Source of the DNA: Sympetrum striolatum
Lineage: Eukaryota; Arthropoda; Insecta; Odonata; Libellulidae
Length of the DNA stretch: 64,000 nucleotides
Reading direction: 5' to 3'
NCBI GenBank assembly: GCA_947579665.1
Contig: OX388341.1
Coordinates: forward strand, 8,331,237 to 8,395,236
Positions 58,401 to 64,000 of the stretch are shown here, piece by piece (the stretch's first letter is position 1; the number at the start of each line of letters is the position of its first letter). Under the pieces are notes generated by a model. It worked only from the letters and a program-made list of their open reading frames with translations, had not been told where the DNA came from and searched no databases. The translations under genes and the position numbers were made by a program.

Positions 58401-61400
58401 CGTTTTTGTTGCTTTTTTCGATAATAAATAGATAAATTGAGGACAATTAAGAAAAAAAGGATAGGAAAAAAATTGAAATTTCGCTAAAATTATGCGTTTT
58501 TGTTGCTTTTTTCGATAATAAATCGATAAAATGAGGAAAATTAAGGAAAAAAAGGGGAAAAAATTGAAATTTCGTTGAAATATTTCTTATTTGATACTTT
58601 TTTCGATAATAAATCGATAAAATGAGGAAAATTAAGGAAAAAATGAGGAAAAAAATTGAAATTTCGCAGAAATTTTTCGTTTTTGTTGCTTTTTTCGATA
58701 ATTAATCGATAAAATGAGGAAAATTAGAGGAAAAGAAGAGGAAAAATATAAAAATTTCGCTAAAATTATACGTTTTTGTTGCTTTTTTCGATATTAAATC
58801 GATAAAATGAGGAAAATTAAGGGAAAAAATTGAAATTTCGCTGAAATGTTTCGTTTTTGATGCTTTTTTCGATAATAAATCGAGAAAATGAGGAAAATTA
58901 AGGAAAAAAAGAGGAAAAAAATTGATAATTCGCTGCAATATTTCGTTTTTGTTGCTTTTTTCGATAATAAATAGATAAATTGAGGACAATTAAGAAAAAA
59001 AGGATAGGAAAAAAGTTGAAATTTTGCAGAGATTTATCGTTGTTGTTGCTTTTTTCGATAATAAATTGATAAAATGAGGAAAATTAAGGGAAAAAAAGAG
59101 GAAAAAGTTGAAATTTCGCTTAAATTATGCGTTTTTTTTTTCTTTCTTCGATAATAAATCGATAAAATGAGGAATATTGAGGGAAAAAAAGAGGAAAAAA
59201 ATTGAAATTTCGCTGAAATTTTTCGTTTTTGTTGCTTTTTTCGATAATAAATCGTTTAAAAGAGGAAAATTAAGAGAAAAAAAGGGGAATAAAATTAAAA
59301 TTTCGCTAAAATTATTCTTATTTGTTGATTTTTTCGATTATAAATCTATAAAATGAGGAAAATTAAGGGAAAAAATTGAAATTTCGCTGAAATTTTTCGT
59401 TTTTGTTGCTTTTTTCGATAATAAATCGATAAAATGAGGAAAATTAGGGGAAAAGAAGAGGAAAAATATTGAAATTTCGTTGAAATTTTTCGTATATGAT
59501 GCTTTTTTCGATAATAAACCGATAAAATGAGGAAAATTAAGGAAAAGAAGAGGAAAAAAATTAAAAATTTCTCTTAAATTATTCGTTTTTTTTGCTTTTT
59601 TCGATAATAATCGATAAAATGAGGAAAATTAAGGAAAAAAAACGAAAAATTTAGAAATTTCGCTAAAATTATACGTTTTTGTTTCTTTTTTCGATAATAA
59701 ATCGATATAATGAGAAAAATTAAGGAAAAGAAGAGGAATTAAATTAAAATTTCGCTAAAATTTTACGTTTTTGTTGCTTTTTTCGATAATAAATCGATAA
59801 AATGAGGAAAATTAAGGAAAAAAAGAGGAAAAAAATTGAAATTTTGCTGAAATTTTTCGTTTTTGTTGCTTTATTCGATAATAAATCGATTAAAAGAGGA
59901 AAATTAAGGGAATAATAGAGGAAAAGTATTGAAATTACGCTAAAATTATTCGTTTTTGTTGCTTTTTTCGATAATAAATCGATAAAATGAGGAAAATTTA
60001 AGAAATAAAAGGGGAAAAAAATTGAAATTTCGCTGGAATGTTTCGTTTGTGTTGCTATTTTCGATAATTAATTGATAAAAAGAAGAAAATTAAGGGAAAA
60101 AAGAGGAAAAAAATTGAAAATTTCGCTTAAATTATTCGTTTTTGTTGCTTTTTTCGATAATAAATCGATAAAATGAGGAAAATTAGGGAAGAAAAAGAGG
60201 AGAAAAATTGAAATTTTTCGTTTTTGTTGCTTTTTTCGATAATAAATCGATAAAATGAGGAAAATTAAGTATAAAAAGAGGAAAAAAATTGAAATTTCGC
60301 TGAAATTTTTCGTTTTTGTTCCTTTTTTCGATAATAAATCGATTAAATGATGAAAATTAAGAGAAAAAAAGGGAATAAAATTAAAATTTCGCTTAAATTA
60401 TTCTTGTTTGTTGATTTTTTTGATAATAAATCGATAAAATGAAGAAAATTAAGGGAAAAAAAGAGGAAAAAAATTAAAAATTTCTCTTAAATTATTCGTT
60501 TCTGTTGCTTTTTTCGATAATAATCGATAAAATGAGGTAAATTAAGGAAGAAAAGAGGAAAAATATAGAAATTTCGCTAAAATTATACGTTTCTGTTGCT
60601 TTTTTCGATAATAAATCGATAAAATGAGAAAATTAAGGAAAAAAAGCGGAAAAAAATTGAAAATTCGCTGAAATTTTTCGTTTTAAATGCTCTTTTCGAT
60701 AATAAAGCGATAAAATGAGGAAAAAAAGTGGAATAAAATTAAAATTTCGCTAAAATTATTTGTTTTTGTTGCTTTTTTCGATAATAAATCGATAAAATGA
60801 AGAAAATTAAGGGAATAAAATTGAAATTTCGCTGAAATTTTTCGTTTTTGTGGCTTTTTTCGATTATAAATCGATAAAATGAAGAAAATTTAGGGAAGAA
60901 AAGAGGAAAAAAATTAAACATTTGCAAAATTATTCGTTTTTGTTGCTTTTTTCGATAATAAATTGATAAAATGAGGAAAATTAGGGGAAAAAAAGAGGAA
61001 AAATATCGAAATTTCGCTAAAATTATACGTTTTTGTTGCTTTTTTCGATAATAAATCGATAAAATGAGGAAAATTAGAGGAAAGGAAGAGGAAAAATATT
61101 GAAATTTTGCTAAAATTATTCGTTTTTGTTGCTTTTTTCGATAATAAATCGATAAAATGAGGAAAATTAAGGGAATAAAATTGAAATTTCGCTGAAATTT
61201 TTCGTTTTTGTGGCTTTTTTCGATTATAAATCGATAAATGAGGAAAATTAGGGGAAAAAAAGAGGAAAAATATCGAAATTTCGCTAAAATTATACGTTTT
61301 TGTTGCTTTTTTCGATAATAAATCGATAAAATGAGGAAAATTAATGAAAAAAGGGGAAAAAAATTGAAATTTCGTTGAAATATTTCGTATTTGATACTTT

Positions 61401-64000
61401 TTTCGATAATAAATCGATAAAGTGAGGAAAATTAAGGAAAAAATGAGGAAAAAAATTGAAATTTCGCTGAAATTTTTCGTTTTTGTTGCTTTTTTCGATA
61501 ATAAATCGATAAAATGAGGAAAATTAAGGAAAAAATGAGGAAAAAAATTGAAATTTCGCTGAAATTATTCGTTTTTGTTGCTTTTTTCGATAATAAATCG
61601 ATAAAATGAGGAAAATAAGGTAAAAAAGAGGAGAAAAATTGAAATTTTTCGTTTTTGTTGCTTTTTTCGATTATAAATCGATAAAATGCGGAAAATTAAG
61701 GATAAAAAGAGGAAAAAAATTGAAATTTCGCTGAAATTTTTCGTTTTTGTTGCTTTTTTCGATTATAAATCGATTTAATGAGGAAAATTAAGAGAAAAAA
61801 AGGGGAATGAAATTATAATTTCGCTAAAATTATTCTTTTTTGTTGATTTTTTCGATAATAAATCGATAAAATGAGGAAAATTAAGGGAAAAAATTGAAAT
61901 TTCGCTGAAATTTTTCGTTTTTGTTGCTTTTTTCGATAATAAATCGATAAAATGAGGAAAATTAAGGAAAAAAAGAGGAAAAAAATTGAAATTTCGCTGA
62001 AATATTTCGTTTTTGTTGCTTTTTCCGATAATAAATAGATAAATTGAGGACAATTAAGAAAAAAAAGATAGGAAAAAAGTTGAAATTTCGCTGACATTTA
62101 TCGTTTTTGTTGCCTTTTTCGATAATAAATCGATAAAATGAAGAAAATTAAGGGAAAAAAAGAGGAAAAAAATTGAAATTTCGCTGAAATTTTTCGTTTT
62201 TGGTTCCTTTTTCGATAATAAATTGATTAAATGAGGAAAATTAAGGGAAAAAAAGAGGAAAAAATTGAAATTTTGCTTAAATTATGCGTTTTTTTTTTCT
62301 TTTTTCGATAATAAATCGATAAAATGAGGAATATTAAGGGAAAAAAAGAGGAAAAAAATTAAAAATTTCCTAAAATTATTGGTTTTTGTTGCTTTTTTCG
62401 ACAATAAATCGATAAAAAGAGGAAAATTAGGGGAAAAAAAGAGCAAAAAATTGAAATTTCGCTAAAATTATTCATTTTTGTTGATTTTTTCGATAATAAA
62501 TCGATAAAATTAGGAAAATTAAGGGAAAAATTTGAAATTTCGCTGAAATTTTTCGTTTTTGTTGCTTTTTTCGATAATAAATCGATTAAATGAGGAAAAT
62601 TAGGGAAAAAGAAGAGGAAAAATATTGAAATCTCTTTTAAAATTATTCATTTTTGTTGATTTTTTCGATAATAAACCGATAAAATGAGGAAAATTTAGGG
62701 AAAAAAGGGGAAAAAAATTGAAATTTCGCTGATATGTTTCGTTTTTGTTGCTTTTTTCGATAATAAATCGATAAAATGAAGAAAATTAAGGGAAAATAAG
62801 AGGAAAAAAATTGAAATTTCGCTGAAATTTTTCGTTTTTGGTTCTTTTTTCGATAATAAATCGATAAAATGAGGAAAATTACGGAAAAAAAGAGGAAAGA
62901 AATTGAAATTTCGCTGAAATTTTTCGTTTTTGATGCTTTTTTCGATAATAAATCGATAAAATGAAAAAATTAAGGAAAAAAAGAGGAAAAAAATTGAAAT
63001 TTCGCTGAAATGTTTCGTTTTTGGTTCTTTTTTCGATAATAAATCGATAAAATGAGGAAAATTAAGGAAGAAAAGAGGAAAAATAAGAAATTTCGCTAAA
63101 ATTATACGTTTTTGTTGCTTTTTTCGATAATAAATCGATAAAATGAGAAAATTAAGGAAAAAAAGAGGAAAAAAATTGAAATTTCGCTGAAATTTTTCGT
63201 TTTTGATGCTTTTTTCGATAATAAAGCGATAAAATGAGGAAAATTAAGGAAAAAAAGAGGAATTAAATTAAAATTTCGCTAAAATTATTCGTTTTTGTTG
63301 CTTTTTTCGATAATAAATCGATAAAATGAGGAAAATTAAGGGAATAAAATTGAAATTTCGCTGAAATTTTTCGTTTTTGTGGCTTTTTTCGATTAAAAAT
63401 CGATAAAATGAAGAAAAATTTAGGGAAGAAAAGAGGAAAAAAATTAAAAATTTGCAAAATTATTCGTTTTTGTTGCTTTTTTCGATAATAAATTGATAAA
63501 ATGAGGAAAATTATGGGAAAAAAAGAGGTAAAATATTGAAACTTCGCTAAAATTATACGTTTGTGTTGCTTTTTTCGATAATAAATCGATAGAATGAGGA
63601 AAATTAAGGAAAAAAAGGGGAAAAAATTGAAATTTCGTTGAAATATTTCGTATATGATACTTTTTTCGATAATAAATCGATAAAATGAGGAAAATTAAGG
63701 AAAAAATGAGGAAAAAAATTGAAATTTCGCTGAAATTGTTCGTTTTTGTTGCTTTTTTCGATAATAAATCGATTCAATGAGGAAAATTAAGGGAATAAAT
63801 TGAAATTTCGCTGAAATTTTTCGTTTTTGTGGCTTTTTTCGATTAAAAATTGATAAAATGAAGAAAATTTAGGGAAAAAAAGGGGAATAAAATTAAAATT
63901 TAGCTAAAATTATTCTTTTTTGTTGATTTTTTCGATAATAAATCGATAAAATGAGGAAAATTAAGGGAAAAAATTGAAATTTCGCTAAAATTATACGTTT

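Larger units (their letters stand above)
36256..64000 (+). repeat. 92-bp satellite array, homogenised core (continues beyond the window)
   Basis: The monomer comprises, in order, TTTTTTCGATAATAAATCGA, TAAAATGAGGAAAATTAAGG, AAAAAAAGAGGAAAAAAATT, GAAATTTCGCTGAAATTTTT (or AAAATTAT in the last part), and CGTTTTTGTTGC. A shorter class of about 77 bp lacks the second purine block. Variants such as TTGTGGC, GATACT, CTATTTTCG and AATTTGCAAAATT recur in the same order at several places and mark higher-order duplications. By length this part holds about 300 monomers. Minus-strand ORFs with FPHFIDLLSKKATKT peptides are direct translations of the monomer. Four foldback elements with tRNA-like cores are embedded at 38118, 40350, 45027 and 46250. 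Confidence 0.97.

Noticed and set aside
36830..63457. Long minus-strand ORFs across the array (up to 149 codons) with repeated FPHFIDLLSKKATKT peptides
   Set aside because: They are translations of the 92-bp satellite. The peptide period equals the monomer, and there is no start context or codon signal beyond the repeat.
33400..64000. CRISPR-like regular repeat array
   Set aside because: There are no unique spacers between repeats, the monomers are contiguous and AT-rich, and the host is an intron-bearing animal.

Overview
The window is non-bacterial, AT-rich, intron-containing animal DNA. Spliced exons with GT/AG borders, a claudin/PMP22-like tetraspan gene, and a mix of pogo/Tigger, Penelope, LINE, Copia and gypsy remnants plus tRNA-derived elements suggest an arthropod, probably an insect. 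The species cannot be named from the sequence.

Left part (1 to about 22.6 kb): a gene-poor stretch of decayed transposons around one conserved gene. Two well-supported 3' exons (17764-17901 and 18562-18812, + strand) encode the last three membrane segments and cytoplasmic tail of a tetraspan protein. A phase-compatible 78-nt candidate exon lies at 6770-6847. If it belongs, the intron between is about 10.9 kb and holds a Copia fragment, a LINE fused to a Penelope remnant, two convergent pogo-superfamily transposase pseudogenes, and a tRNA-like element. One of the pogo-type genes (Tigger-like, - strand) is split by two copies of a (TG)n-containing repeat family. A frame-broken transposase-like gene lies at 4958-6152, and a 1.2-kb pogo-type MITE at 19498-20703.

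Middle part (22.7 to 33.4 kb): degenerate satellites and palindromes. A tandem family of about 130 bp at 22.8-23.6 kb reappears inverted at 32.8-33.4 kb, and a roughly 200-bp block at 23.62-23.81 kb reappears inverted at 29.96-30.17 kb. Between them are a 225-bp hairpin, a palindromic (CTGTTCGT)n block, a small multi-exon gene of unknown function (27218-28317, + strand) with a partial upstream duplicate, a 5'-truncated gypsy-type element with its LTR (- strand), and a third, nearly complete copy of the (TG)n repeat family.

Right part (33.4 to 64.0 kb, continuing past the window): one satellite array with a monomer of about 92 bp (a 77-bp variant lacks one purine block). The first 2.9 kb are diverged; the rest is homogenised. 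Higher-order duplications are visible: offsets of 6.9/5.9 kb between 36.8-41.6 and 43.7-47.5 kb, and of about 9.0 kb between 50.9-55.0 and 59.9-64.0 kb. Four copies of a 160-bp foldback sit in the array at a fixed phase. Each carries a 73-nt tRNA-Ala-like sequence with Pol III A and B boxes and a T6 terminator. The long series of minus-strand ORFs over the array is a by-product of the repeat, not coding sequence.
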